Positions 1-11,403 are shown, numbered from the stretch's first letter. The stretch: 64,000 bases of DNA from JBBRHQ01 sp963720735 (GCA_963720735.1 CAVRGL010000007.1:74653-138652); one strand, 5' to 3'. Numbers and translations are program-made. The notes: generated from the sequence alone by a model not told the origin.

Positions 1-288
1 GATCTTCGTCGCCTCGGCATTGAGCACGATCGCCCCGTCCATCTTCGCCACCTGGTAGAGCAGCGCCGGGGTGTAGTCGACGTCGAGCTTGATCCCGCCC
101 GAGAACATGAAGGAGATCTCCGCCGAGTCGCCGACCACCACCAGCCCGCCGCTGCGGGCGTGGACGATGTTGTCGATCCCCTCCCTCAGCGCCGTTCCCG
201 GCGCCACCATGTCGAGCGCCCGCAGCAGCCGAGGGTCCTGTCGTTCGGAAAGCTCGTGAAGCTCATCCCCGGGCAGCGACGACGACAT
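1..288 (-). CDS. disA: DNA integrity scanning protein DisA, N-terminal part (cut by window edge)
   Basis: The 96 visible codons start at an ATG (complement of 286-288) and run off the left edge. The translation matches the start of DisA diadenylate cyclases: a VAPGTALREG stretch, then GGLVVVGD, then YQVAKMDGAIVL, which belong to the DAC domain that condenses two ATP into c-di-AMP. The catalytic DGA sits in the KMDGA motif; the RHR motif and the DNA-binding HhH domain lie outside the window. In many Gram-positives disA directly follows radA; here an MFS gene separates them. No strong Shine-Dalgarno is visible upstream of the start. The family call is confident; the start is reasonable. Confidence 0.93.
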   Translation of the reverse strand, partial: MSSSLPGDELHELSERQDPRLLRALDMVAPGTALREGIDNIVHARSGGLVVVGDSAEISFMFSGGIKLDVDYTPALLYQVAKMDGAIVLNAEATKI

Positions 289-363
289 CGAGACGATGAT
301 GGCAAACCGCGAATTGCGGTGCGCTGCGCCGAATCCCGTGTGGAAAGCTCGGGATTGCCTTTG

Positions 364-1827
364 TCAAGGAAGATGGAATTTGCGGTGATGTTGGTGCAGT
401 TCGGGCCTCTCGGCGACGTGCGCCTCGGGGGGCGCTCCGGGGTCGCGGACGTAGGCCCAGGTGAGCAGGGCGCCCACCGCGAGCAGGCCGACCAGCACCC
501 AGGTCGAGCCGGCCAGCGCATCGGAGAAGGCGGTCACCTCGCCCTTGCCCTGGTCGAGGCTGCTGGCCTCGATCGAGGCGAACACGGCGCCGCTGACGGC
601 GAGGCCGATCGCCCCGGCCAGCACCCGGTCCATCGCCAGCACCCCAGAGGCGATCCCGGCCTTCTCGGCGGGCATCGCCGCCATCGCCGCGGTCGACATC
701 GGCGCGTAGACAAGTCCCAGGGCGATCCCGAACAGCAGGTACCCGGCGAGCAGCAGCGCGTAGGGGCTGCCGACCTCAACCTGGGTGAGCACAAGAACCC
801 CGCCCAGTCCGCAGAGCATGCCGGCGCTCATCAGCCCGCGGGCGCCGAAGCGGGCGATCAGGCGGCCCGACAGCGGCGAGAAGACGACCATCGGCACGGT
901 GATCGGGAGGATCAGCAGGCCGGCTGCGATCGTCGAGCGACCCTGCACGTCCTGAAGGTATTGCGGCTGGTAGAACATCACCGTCCAGTAGGCGCCGACC
1001 AGGGCGAAGGCGGCCGCGCTGGCGCCGAAGTACGGGCCGTTGCGGAACAGGGAGAAGTCGACGATCGGGTTCGTGACGCGGTGCTCGATCACCCAGAATG
1101 CGGCCAGGCAGAGGAGGCCCGCGCCGAGCAGGCCCAGGGTCGCGGGCGATCCCCAGCCCCAGCTCTGCGACTCGACGATCGCGAGCACGGCGGCGATCAT
1201 CCCTACGCTCAGCGCCGCCAGTCCGGGGTAGTCGATCCGGTGACCGGCGCCGGGATCGGTGGATTCGCGCGCGACCCTCGCCATGATCAGGAACCCGAGC
1301 ACCGATACCGGCAGGTTGAGCCAGAAGATCACCCGCCAGTCGAGCGAGACCAGAATTCCCCCCAGCAGCGGCCCGATCGCCAGCGCCAGGGCGGAGACCC
1401 CGGCCCAGATCCCCAGGGCCCGGGGCTGCTCGGAGCGCGGGAACGCATCGCAGACGATCGCCAGCGAGAGCGGCAGCATCGCCGCCGCGCCGACGCCCTG
1501 GACCACCCGCCCCGCGACCAGCATCACCTCGTCCTGGGCGGCCCCGGAGAGCACCGACCCGGCGGCGAAGGCAACGGTCCCGGCGAGGAACACCGCCTTG
1601 CGCCCGAACATGTCGCCGAGCCGCCCGGCGGTGACGACCAGGACGGAGATCACCAGCAGGTAGGCGTTCATCACCCACCGTAGCCCGGTCGAGCTCGCGC
1701 CGATGTCGTGTTTGATCGACGACAGCGCCAGGGCGACCGCGGTCGAATCGAGCATCAGCAGGAAGAGGCCGAAGCAGGCGCCGACAAGGGTCCACCAGGG
1801 CCTTGTCGTCTCGTCGAGGCGGAACAT
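364..1827 (-). CDS. MFS drug efflux transporter, DHA2 (EmrB/QacA-like) family
   Basis: A 487-residue polytopic membrane protein beginning MFRLDETTRPWW with about 14 predicted membrane segments, the length and layout of DHA2 proton-driven multidrug exporters. The loop 2-3 motif GRLGDMFGRKAVF is the MFS motif A, and GRVVQGVGAAAMLPLSLA resembles the DHA2 motif C region. The ATG is two bases from the radA stop, so it is probably translated with radA. Substrate cannot be read from the sequence. The C-terminal tail is His/Glu rich. Its position between radA and disA is unusual, as those two are commonly adjacent. Confidence 0.88.
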   Translation of the reverse strand: MFRLDETTRPWWTLVGACFGLFLLMLDSTAVALALSSIKHDIGASSTGLRWVMNAYLLVISVLVVTAGRLGDMFGRKAVFLAGTVAFAAGSVLSGAAQDEVMLVAGRVVQGVGAAAMLPLSLAIVCDAFPRSEQPRALGIWAGVSALALAIGPLLGGILVSLDWRVIFWLNLPVSVLGFLIMARVARESTDPGAGHRIDYPGLAALSVGMIAAVLAIVESQSWGWGSPATLGLLGAGLLCLAAFWVIEHRVTNPIVDFSLFRNGPYFGASAAAFALVGAYWTVMFYQPQYLQDVQGRSTIAAGLLILPITVPMVVFSPLSGRLIARFGARGLMSAGMLCGLGGVLVLTQVEVGSPYALLLAGYLLFGIALGLVYAPMSTAAMAAMPAEKAGIASGVLAMDRVLAGAIGLAVSGAVFASIEASSLDQGKGEVTAFSDALAGSTWVLVGLLAVGALLTWAYVRDPGAPPEAHVAERPELHQHHRKFHLP

Positions 1828-1829
1828 CC

Positions 1830-3239
1830 TCAGGCGGCGCTTCGCAGATCCCCGCTCGGTGCCCCGGCGCCGGCCCCGCGCGCCGGTATCGCTGCTCGCA
1901 GCGCCGCCCGCAGATCCGGGCGGCCGTCGAGGCCGTCTACTCTCTCTGCGGAGCGCGGCCCGATCACCGGCCCGAGGCCGAACTTGGCGGCCTCGGCGAC
2001 GCGGCGATCGGGGTGGCCGACGTAGCGCAGCTCCCCGGTCAGGCCGAGCTCGCCGAATGCCGCCAGCGGCTTTCCCCCCTCGCCGAGCAGCGGCGAGGAG
2101 CGCTGGGCCGAGGCGACCGCCATCGCCACCGCGAGGTCGGCTCCGGGCTCGTCCACCCGGATCCCGCCGGCAACGCTGACGAAGACGTCGGACCCGGAGA
2201 GGGGCAGCCCGGCATGGCGGGCGAGGACGGCGAGGACGAGACTGAGCCGGTTGCGGTCCACCCCGTTCGCCACCCGTCGCGGCGAGTCGAGGTCGCTGCG
2301 GGCGACCAGCGCCTGGACCTCGACCAGCACCGGGCGCGACCCCTCCATCGCCGGCAGCACGACCGAGCCCGGCGCCCTGGTCGCGTCCTCGACGAAGCGG
2401 GCCGAGGGATCGGCGACCTCGCTGAGCCCGCCGGAGCGCATCTCGAACACCCCGACCTCGCTGGTCGCCCCGAAGCGATTCTTCAGCGCCCGCAAGGTGC
2501 GGTAGGTACGCTCCCGCTCCCCCTCGAACTGGAGCACGCAATCGACCAGGTGCTCGAGCACCCGCGGCCCGGCGAGGCTTCCCTCCTTGGTGACGTGACC
2601 GACCAGCAGCAGGGCGATCCCGGCCCGCTTGGCGACCTCGGCAAGCGCCGTCGCCGCCTCGCGCACCTGGCCGACGGAGCCGGGCGCGCTGCTCATCTCG
2701 GCGCTGTGCATCGTCTGGATCGAGTCGATCACGCAGGCGGCGGGGCGCTCTGCCTCGAGCGCGGCCAGGACCCGCTCGAGCGAGGTCTCGGCCAGCGCCG
2801 GGACCCGCAGGGCCGCCTCGCCGAGGCGCTCGGCCCGGAGGCGAACCTGGGCGGCCGACTCCTCGCCCGAGACGTAGAGCGTGACGGCGCCCGAGGCGGC
2901 GAGGTTGCCGAGGGCCATCCCGGTCAGGGTGCTCTTGCCGATCCCCGGCGAGCCGCCGAGCAGGACCAGCGAGCCTGGGACGAGCCCGCCGCCGAGCACC
3001 CGGTCGAGCTCGCCGACCCCCGTCTTCAGCCGGGCGACACTCGAGGTCTCCACATCGGCGAGCGGGACCGGCCTCGGCGCCGCCGCCGCACCGCCGCTGC
3101 CGCCCGGGCCGCGGCGGGCCGCGGCGGGACCGGCCTCGACCAGCGTGTTCCATTCCGAGCACCCGGGGCAGCGCCCCGACCATCTCAGCGAGACATGGCC
3201 ACACTCCTGGCAGGTGTAACTGGCTTCGGCTCGAGCCAT
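1830..3239 (-). CDS. radA: DNA repair protein RadA
   Basis: A 469-residue RadA/Sms protein, the branch-migration helicase that helps process recombination intermediates. The domains are in canonical order: a C4 zinc finger (C10, C13, C24, C27), a RecA-like ATPase with Walker A at residues 95-104 (GGSPGIGKST), the RadA-specific KNRFG motif at 253-257, and a C-terminal Lon-protease-like domain. The ATG start follows a purine-rich stretch. The insert of about 20 Ala/Gly/Pro residues after the zinc finger is low complexity and typical of high-GC genomes. The radA-(MFS)-disA order links DNA repair with c-di-AMP checkpoint signalling. Confidence 0.96.
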   Translation of the reverse strand: MARAEASYTCQECGHVSLRWSGRCPGCSEWNTLVEAGPAAARRGPGGSGGAAAAPRPVPLADVETSSVARLKTGVGELDRVLGGGLVPGSLVLLGGSPGIGKSTLTGMALGNLAASGAVTLYVSGEESAAQVRLRAERLGEAALRVPALAETSLERVLAALEAERPAACVIDSIQTMHSAEMSSAPGSVGQVREAATALAEVAKRAGIALLLVGHVTKEGSLAGPRVLEHLVDCVLQFEGERERTYRTLRALKNRFGATSEVGVFEMRSGGLSEVADPSARFVEDATRAPGSVVLPAMEGSRPVLVEVQALVARSDLDSPRRVANGVDRNRLSLVLAVLARHAGLPLSGSDVFVSVAGGIRVDEPGADLAVAMAVASAQRSSPLLGEGGKPLAAFGELGLTGELRYVGHPDRRVAEAAKFGLGPVIGPRSAERVDGLDGRPDLRAALRAAIPARGAGAGAPSGDLRSAA

Positions 3240-3329
3240 GCCTTCACCCTAGGCGCGCCCCCCGACGCTTTCGCCCCACCCCGTCCGTGGGCGTTCCGAG
3301 AGGGCGAGCCGCGCTACCGTAGGGGTGCG

Positions 3330-4619
3330 ATGAAGGGAGTGCGACGGGGAGCGTGGGGATGGGTCGCCGTTTTCGGGGCGCTGACGCTCGCTGCCACGGC
3401 CTGGGGCGCCGCCGGCAGCAGGGACAGGTCGTTCGGCACCAAGGGCTTCACGATCGTCAGCACTCCGGCCGCACCGACGGGGGACTTCAGCGACGTGCTC
3501 ATCCTGAAGAGCGGCAAGATCCTCGCCGCCGGCGGCCCGGACGGATCGAACGGTTTCCTCCTCGCCAGGTTCAAGACGAACGGCAGGCCGGACCGCGGCT
3601 TCGGCCCGGGCGGCCTCAGGATTCAGCCATTCAATGGCGCGCCCGAGAGGCCACGCGCCATCGCCGGGCTGGATTTCGACTCCCGTGGGCGGATCGTCGC
3701 CGCCGGACTCGCCTCCGGTCCGGGCGCCGGCAACGACTCCTTCGGCTTCGCGCGTTACCTGCCCAACGGTGCACGGGATACGAGCTTCGGGGACGGCGGG
3801 ATCAAGATCGTCCAGCCGGGATCGTTCGGCGCCGCGTTCGACGGGGCCTCAGCAAGAGGCAACAAGGTGGTTGCGGTCGGGGAGACCAACGGGGACCTGG
3901 TGGGCGTGGTGCGGCTGAAGGCGTCCGGGCAGCCCGACAGCGGCTTCGGCCCCGGAGGGATCAGGTCCTTCCACGTTCCCGGCAGCTCCTTTGATGAGGC
4001 CGACGCTGTGCTTCCCCTCGGCAACGGATCGATGCTCGTCGGCGGCTTCTCCGAGCCCGGAGGATTCGTCGTCAAGCTGGGCAACGGCGGGCTACCCGTT
4101 TCCGGCTTCGGAACCGGCGGCTTCAGCGTTCACGACTTCGGTGAAGACTCCGACCCGAGCGGCGAGGTCTACGACATGGCCCTGGCCAAGGGCGGGAAGA
4201 TCCTGCTGGCCGGCGACGCGTCGGCGGGCAGCGGCCGCGGCCAGGAGTTGTTCGCGGCCCGGCTGAAGGCCGACGGGAATCTCGACCACAGCTTCGCCTC
4301 CGGGGGCATCCTCCGACTCGACCCGAGCGCGGTCGACGACTCCGGCCTCGCGATCGCCACGCTCCGCGACGGGAAGATCCTGATCGCGGGGCTGCACGGT
4401 CACAACACCTGGCTGCTGCGCCTGACGTCCGCCGGGAGGCTCGACCGCAGCTTCGGCAACAAGGGCCAGCGGGTCGCCAGCGCGGTACCCGGCACCGATG
4501 GCGCCGCCGGGCTCGCGATCGACTCGAAGGGCAGGGCGGTGATAGCCGGCGGAGCGGCGGGGCCGAGCGGAGACAGGCTCCTCGTCGGGCGCTTCCTCGG
4601 CGACCGGCGCAGGCGCTGA
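3330..4619 (+). CDS. Secreted delta-60 repeat protein
   Basis: A 429-residue protein with an N-terminal hydrophobic signal segment (about residues 8-26, ending near Ala-Trp-Gly-Ala-Ala). It is followed by seven copies of a roughly 55-60 residue unit marked by D-x-[SG]-F-G-x-[GK]-G (for example DRSFGTKGF, DRGFGPGGL, DTSFGDGGI), the signature of the delta-60 repeat family. The family is thought to build a beta-propeller-like fold; no enzymatic role is known. The start was chosen at the ATG preceded by AGGGG six bases upstream; longer in-frame readings extend antisense through radA and are shadows. It stands alone, transcribed divergently from radA and convergent with the aldo-keto reductase. 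Confidence 0.8.
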   Translation: MKGVRRGAWGWVAVFGALTLAATAWGAAGSRDRSFGTKGFTIVSTPAAPTGDFSDVLILKSGKILAAGGPDGSNGFLLARFKTNGRPDRGFGPGGLRIQPFNGAPERPRAIAGLDFDSRGRIVAAGLASGPGAGNDSFGFARYLPNGARDTSFGDGGIKIVQPGSFGAAFDGASARGNKVVAVGETNGDLVGVVRLKASGQPDSGFGPGGIRSFHVPGSSFDEADAVLPLGNGSMLVGGFSEPGGFVVKLGNGGLPVSGFGTGGFSVHDFGEDSDPSGEVYDMALAKGGKILLAGDASAGSGRGQELFAARLKADGNLDHSFASGGILRLDPSAVDDSGLAIATLRDGKILIAGLHGHNTWLLRLTSAGRLDRSFGNKGQRVASAVPGTDGAAGLAIDSKGRAVIAGGAAGPSGDRLLVGRFLGDRRRR

Positions 4620-4627
4620 GCGCTCGC

Positions 4628-5773
4628 TCAGGCGGCGGCGGTTGTGAGGTCGGCGCCGGGGTCGATCCCCCAGCGTCGTCCCGCCTCGGCAAGCTCGTCG
4701 CTGAGGCCCCAGCGGTCGGCGAGCTCCTCCCCATGGTGCTCCGGGCTCGCCCCCTTAAGCGTCATGCAGCCCGCGTTGTCGCCGATCTCGCGGATCTCGG
4801 CGACCTGATCGGCGCCGAGGCGCTGATCCGCCGGTAGCGCCGCCAGCTCGGCCCGCTTCTCCTCGATCGGCCGCGCCCCCTCACCTCCCTCCTGGATCAG
4901 GGTCGGCACCACGCAGGAGACCGCCGGGTGGGCGAGGTTCCACTGGCAGGCGAGCTGGATCGGGGTCAGCCCGGCTCGCTCCGCGAGCGGCATCATCCGT
5001 TCCAGCTTCTCCAGGCCCGCCTCGATCCAGCCCTCGGGGCGAAAGGAGCGGTGATCGCCCCGCCCCAGCTCCATGCCGGCCCGCAGGTCGCCCCAGAAGA
5101 GCCCGCCGTAGTCGACCACGCGGGTGATCACCTCGACCCCGGCCTGCGCAGCTGCGTCGAGGCAGAGCTCGCCCGGCCACGGCTCCAGCGGGTTGAGGAT
5201 GATCATCGCCCAGTCGATCCGCTCGCCGAAGCGCTCCAGGCAGGAGATCAGGTCGAGGGTGAAGCCGTTGGCCGGCCCGGGGGCGACCCCGATCAGCTTC
5301 GTCAGGCCGGCCTCGCGCAAGGCCTCCATCCCGTCCCAGACGGCCTCGCTCTCATACCCGGTGCGGTCTGGGTTGTGCAGCATCAGCAGGTCGAAGCGAT
5401 CCGCGCCGAGCCGCGCGAGGCTGCGCTCGGTCGCCGCCCGCAGGTAGCCGGCGTAGGCCTCGGGGCCGCGGAGGCGCGGATCGGTGAAGCGGGGAAAGCC
5501 CCGCGGGCCGTCCCGCTCGCCCTCGTAGAAGTCGTGCCCGACGGCGCCCGCCAGGCAGTAGCTGCCCCGGTCGAGCCCGGCCAGCGCCCGCCCCAGCAGC
5601 GAGTCGGCCGCCCCTTGGCCGTAGACGTCGGCGGTGAGCACGGTGTCGATCCCGCCACCCGGGCGCAGCAGATCGACCAGCCGAGCCTCGTCGACCTCGA
5701 CCCCGAAGTGCATGAAGCGCCCGCCGCTCCAGGTGCCGATCGCGGTTGTGCCGGGATCGCGCATCCCGATCAA
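4628..5773 (-). CDS. Aldo/keto reductase family protein
   Basis: A 381-residue protein with an aldo/keto reductase TIM-barrel pattern: TADVYGQG supplies the catalytic Asp (D49) and the residue aligned with the catalytic Tyr (Y51), and LLMLHNPD supplies the active-site His (H133). The strand that normally ends in T-K-x-G reads CLAGAVG (74-79), so the usual catalytic Lys appears to be absent. It may be a divergent or non-reductive member. The C-terminal extension after about residue 310 is longer than in classic AKRs. A second in-frame ATG lies three codons downstream. The gene is monocistronic or last in a leftward unit, nine bases from the convergent delta-60 gene. Confidence 0.82.
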   Translation of the reverse strand: MIGMRDPGTTAIGTWSGGRFMHFGVEVDEARLVDLLRPGGGIDTVLTADVYGQGAADSLLGRALAGLDRGSYCLAGAVGHDFYEGERDGPRGFPRFTDPRLRGPEAYAGYLRAATERSLARLGADRFDLLMLHNPDRTGYESEAVWDGMEALREAGLTKLIGVAPGPANGFTLDLISCLERFGERIDWAMIILNPLEPWPGELCLDAAAQAGVEVITRVVDYGGLFWGDLRAGMELGRGDHRSFRPEGWIEAGLEKLERMMPLAERAGLTPIQLACQWNLAHPAVSCVVPTLIQEGGEGARPIEEKRAELAALPADQRLGADQVAEIREIGDNAGCMTLKGASPEHHGEELADRWGLSDELAEAGRRWGIDPGADLTTAAA

Positions 5774-5807
5774 CGCTAGCGATGCGAGGTGGCGGGTGCG
5801 TCGGCGC

Positions 5808-6557
5808 TCAGCTGATGCCCACGTACCAGGCGCCGAACAGGACCCCGAAGAGCCCGAACGCGGGTATCAGCACCCTGCGGAAGAGAGGGTCGAGCAGTCG
5901 CCGGGTCAGCAGCCAGGCGAACGCGGTTGTGCAGATCGTCATCGAGAGCACCGACATCGGCGCGAAGACACCCAGGGCGGCCGCCGCCTCGATCTTCGTC
6001 GGCAGCGCCGCGATCAGCAGGACGACGACAGCCCCGGTGCCCGCGAGTCCGTGGAGCAGGCCGATCCCCAGCGCCTGCCCAGGGGTCCGGGCGCGGCGAT
6101 GGGGATGCTCGGGCCGGGAGCGCCGGTAGAGATGGCGGTGGGCGGGGACCGCGGCGGAATGATGGTGGTGCAACCCGGAGCGGTAGTCGCCTCGCGCCCA
6201 CTTGAGGACGATGCGCAGCGCAAGCGCAAGGATCACCACGCCGACCGCCGTCTCCGCGCCCCGCTCCACCCAGGCGGGCAGCGAGGACTTGAGCATGATC
6301 AGCGGTACCCCGAGCGCCAGCAGCGCCGCCGCGTGCCCCGTGCCCCACCACGCTCCCAGCCGCGCCGCGCCGCGGACGTCTCCCCTGTCGGCGGCGACCA
6401 GCGAGGTCACCGCGACGAGATGGTCGGGGTCGGTCGCATGGCGGAGCCCGAGCGCCAGGGCGATCAGCATCGCGACCAGGAAGGAGCTGCCCGCGAACAG
6501 GCCCTCCAGCCAGGCGTCGACGTGCTCGACCGGGGCGAAGAGGACCTGGAAATCCAT
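5808..6557 (-). CDS. Nickel/cobalt transporter-like membrane protein (NiCoT/NicO type)
   Basis: A 249-residue membrane protein with six or seven hydrophobic segments. Segment 2 carries RHATDPDHL (from residue 39), matching the HX4DH metal-binding signature of NiCoT-type Ni2+/Co2+ permeases. A cytoplasmic loop near residues 125-155 is rich in His and Arg, including four consecutive His, and is a plausible metal buffer. The ATG lies inside the stop of the upstream gene (ATGA at 6557-6559), so translation is probably coupled; a longer in-frame start exists but ignores this coupling. It is the last gene of the operon with the DUF4331 protein. Substrate metal is inferred from the motif only. Confidence 0.78.
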   Translation of the reverse strand: MDFQVLFAPVEHVDAWLEGLFAGSSFLVAMLIALALGLRHATDPDHLVAVTSLVAADRGDVRGAARLGAWWGTGHAAALLALGVPLIMLKSSLPAWVERGAETAVGVVILALALRIVLKWARGDYRSGLHHHHSAAVPAHRHLYRRSRPEHPHRRARTPGQALGIGLLHGLAGTGAVVVLLIAALPTKIEAAAALGVFAPMSVLSMTICTTAFAWLLTRRLLDPLFRRVLIPAFGLFGVLFGAWYVGIS

Positions 6558-6910
6558 CAGGCCTCTCCCCCCAGCGAGGTCGACCAATCGAGCTCGCTGA
6601 GCTGACCGCCGCCGATCCGGACCTGCCGCGTTCGGGCGACGTCATCGACCCACAGCGTGTAGCGCCCCTCCGGAATCCGGTCGAAGACCGCGGTGAAGGC
6701 CGGCCGCCCGGCGATCCGGCGCTCGAGCACCTCCTTGTGGCTGCGATTCGAGTCCTCACCCTCCGGGCTGATCTCGATCTCCCTGCCGTGCATCCCGGCG
6801 TGGGAGTGGATGATCAGCGCCCCGAAGTCCTCGCCGATGTCGAGGACGACGTTCTCGGGATGCGCCCTGGCGGCATAGTCCTCGTGCGCCGTGGCGTGGG
6901 TGTGAGCCAT
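6557..6910 (-). CDS. Small protein of unknown function in the DUF4331 operon
   Basis: A 117-residue soluble protein that I do not recognise. It begins with a His-rich segment (MAHTHATAHEDY), continues with short beta-rich stretches (VVLDIGEDFGALIIHSH, then EIEISP) and ends with a GRYTLWVDD/RQVRIGGG pattern suggestive of a small beta-sandwich. There is no signal peptide. It starts two bases after the DUF4331 stop and overlaps the transporter start by ATGA, so it is embedded in a translationally coupled unit. The scattered His residues and the transporter neighbour suggest a metal-handling accessory role; that is inference only. Confidence 0.7.
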   Translation of the reverse strand: MAHTHATAHEDYAARAHPENVVLDIGEDFGALIIHSHAGMHGREIEISPEGEDSNRSHKEVLERRIAGRPAFTAVFDRIPEGRYTLWVDDVARTRQVRIGGGQLSELDWSTSLGGEA

Positions 6911-6912
6911 CG

Positions 6913-8313
6913 TCAGGTCCCGGTGCTGAACCCGTCGTGGGGCGTGCCCAGGTACGGGAAGGTGTCCTGGTAGCGGTCGGGCCCGGGCGTCACACCCTGG
7001 GTCACGGCCGAGGCGGCCGCGTCCGGGGTGTAGCTCGGAGCGACCAGCGGGTAGGTGAGCCCGGCGATCGCCCGCAGCTCGACGTTGACGATGTCGTCGA
7101 ACACACGCCGGCCGTTCGGGAACCCCGCCAGGTCACCGCCGAGGATGCCGAGCGAGTTGGGGCTCGAGGTGGTCGGCGCGATCGCCACGTTGAGCCGCAG
7201 CATGTCGGCCAGCACCTTGCCGGTGTTGTTCTGGAACCCCGGGATGATCCCCTTGGGCAACCCCGTGAGGAGGATCGCGACCAGGTCGGCCCGCTTTGCC
7301 TTCAGCGCCGCGAGCTTCGGGAAGACCCCCGGATACAGCACCGGCAGCAGCTTGCCCAGCTCGGGGTGCTCGACGTACTTGAGGAACTCTTTGTCGGCAG
7401 CCGGATGTAGGGCGTTCCAGCGGTCCTTCTGGCCCATCGGCACGACGACCTCGTTGAACAGCGGGTTGCCGAGCCTCGAGACCTGGACCCACGGGCCCGA
7501 CTCGGCGACCTTGTCGTTGCGCTTGTCGATCACTCGGGTCTTGCGGCGGCTGGCGGCGCCCCAGATGCCGAGCACCGACTTCGCCGTCATCGGGTTCGAG
7601 GGAACCGATCCGTCGCGGGTGAGGCGCTTGATCGGGACCTGGAGGGCGATCGTGTGCACGTTCAGCGTCGCCGTCGCGTCCACCGCCATCGCCGGCGAGG
7701 TCGCGATCAGGTGCAGGTTCTGCAGCGGGCGGAGGTCGCCGAGGTCGAAGATCGACCCGAGGTCGACGAAGAAACCCTCGTTCCGCTGACCCGCGAACAC
7801 CCGCTCTCCGGACTGCAGCTTGTGCACCGCCGGGTCGGCGAGCTTGGCCTGGTAGTCCGGGGTCGAGCGCGGGCCGATGTTGCACGGCGGCGAGGCCAGG
7901 TTGCGCCCCAGCACGTGCTGCTTCGGCCGCCGGCCCTTCCCGTTGCGGTGCCGGTCCGGGTGGTTGACGCGGCTCACCTCGTAGAACTGGCGCCGGTTCC
8001 AGTTGGGGCTGTTGATGCTGGTGATCTGCCCCGTGTTGTAGAGGAAGGTGTCGGGGTTCCTCAGCTTGGTCCTGAAGCGGAACCGGTACTCGATGTCCGG
8101 CAGGCCGTCGCCGTCGTTGTCGATGTAGATCGAGTAGAGGACGTCGTCGCCGAACTCGAAGAAGTTCGGCCCCCCGGGCGGATCCTCGAGCGGCACGTAG
8201 TTGGTGATGATCGTGACCGTGTCCGGCTTGTCCGGGCTCACGAACGCGTAGGTGTCGGTGTTGTCGGCGACCGGGTCCTTGCTGATCTCCGGCGCTTCGC
8301 GATGCGATGACAT
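6913..8313 (-). CDS. DUF4331 family protein
   Basis: A 466-residue protein starting MSSHREAPEISKDP, then ADNTDTYAFVSP, which is the hallmark N-terminus of DUF4331 proteins. The body contains YIDNDGDGLPD (a possible calcium-binding acidic loop), LHLIATSPAMAV, and a C-terminal DGFSTGT. No biochemical activity is established for the family that I know of. No signal peptide is evident even though the preceding gene encodes a Tat-exported protein. It is the second gene of a four-gene leftward operon with a small beta-rich protein and a NiCoT-like permease. A short His-Arg-Lys rich insert lies near residue 120. Confidence 0.88.
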   Translation of the reverse strand: MSSHREAPEISKDPVADNTDTYAFVSPDKPDTVTIITNYVPLEDPPGGPNFFEFGDDVLYSIYIDNDGDGLPDIEYRFRFRTKLRNPDTFLYNTGQITSINSPNWNRRQFYEVSRVNHPDRHRNGKGRRPKQHVLGRNLASPPCNIGPRSTPDYQAKLADPAVHKLQSGERVFAGQRNEGFFVDLGSIFDLGDLRPLQNLHLIATSPAMAVDATATLNVHTIALQVPIKRLTRDGSVPSNPMTAKSVLGIWGAASRRKTRVIDKRNDKVAESGPWVQVSRLGNPLFNEVVVPMGQKDRWNALHPAADKEFLKYVEHPELGKLLPVLYPGVFPKLAALKAKRADLVAILLTGLPKGIIPGFQNNTGKVLADMLRLNVAIAPTTSSPNSLGILGGDLAGFPNGRRVFDDIVNVELRAIAGLTYPLVAPSYTPDAAASAVTQGVTPGPDRYQDTFPYLGTPHDGFSTGT

Positions 8314-8364
8314 TCGTCTCTCCTTGAGGTGTCAGGTGGTTTCGCTCGGGACTGGCCGAGCGGC

Positions 8365-8637
8365 TCAGACGTTCCGGCGGGCGGCCTTCATCAGCCGCTT
8401 GACCAGGACCGGGTCGCGGAAAGTGGTCTCGCCCATGCCGGAGGAGACAGTCACTTCGCCGCGCTTCTCGTCGCGGACGTAGGCGATCACGACCTCGTCC
8501 GGGATCTCCCCGGAGGGGTCGGTCACCTCGGGCCCCTCGAGGGCCGCCGCGGCGACAGAGGGGGCGGCGGCGAGCGCCGCGGTGCCGGTCGCGAGCCCTG
8601 CCGAAGCGAGCAGCTTCCGCCGGTTCAAGCTTTCCAT
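8365..8637 (-). CDS. Small predicted Tat-exported protein
   Basis: A 90-residue protein whose N-terminus, MESLNRRKLLASAGLATG, has a twin-arginine motif (N-R-R-K-L-L) followed by an Ala-rich hydrophobic stretch and a probable cleavage region near residues 30-33. The mature part is only about 57 residues and contains DEVVIAYVRDEKRGEVTVSSG, with no recognisable catalytic motif. It leads the DUF4331/small protein/nickel transporter operon, 51 bases upstream of DUF4331. A tatA gene sits about 4.3 kb away at 12894-13061. Function is unknown; a periplasmic or wall-side partner of the DUF4331 protein is a guess. Confidence 0.72.
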   Translation of the reverse strand: MESLNRRKLLASAGLATGTAALAAAPSVAAAALEGPEVTDPSGEIPDEVVIAYVRDEKRGEVTVSSGMGETTFRDPVLVKRLMKAARRNV

Positions 8638-8746
8638 CTCTGATCCCTTCTCCGTGGCGTCCCGGGAACCGCCGCCGGCGATGGCCGGGAAGCCTCTTGA
8701 CGCTTTCGGAGTTCCCTTACGCGGAAGGGCCGCGAGCGGATCAGCG

Positions 8747-8763
8747 GGGGCCGAGCCGGCCCC
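8747..8763 (-). terminator. Hairpin downstream of clpC
   Basis: A perfect 7-bp GC stem (GGGGCCG/CGGCCCC) with a 3-nt loop lies 22-38 bases after the clpC stop. It has no U-tract on either side, so it may be a weak terminator or a 3'-end stabiliser rather than a classical intrinsic terminator. The rest of 8638-8784 is the leader of the Tat/DUF4331 operon and holds no gene I can see. Confidence 0.4.
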
Positions 8764-8784
8764 GGTGTGAAGCGGAGAGGTGGC

Positions 8785-11403
<2,619 letters not shown>

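Noticed and set aside
160..1683. Long plus-strand open frame antisense to the MFS gene
   Set aside because: Arg/Gly/Asp/Gln-rich nonsense composition; typical antisense shadow in a high-GC genome.
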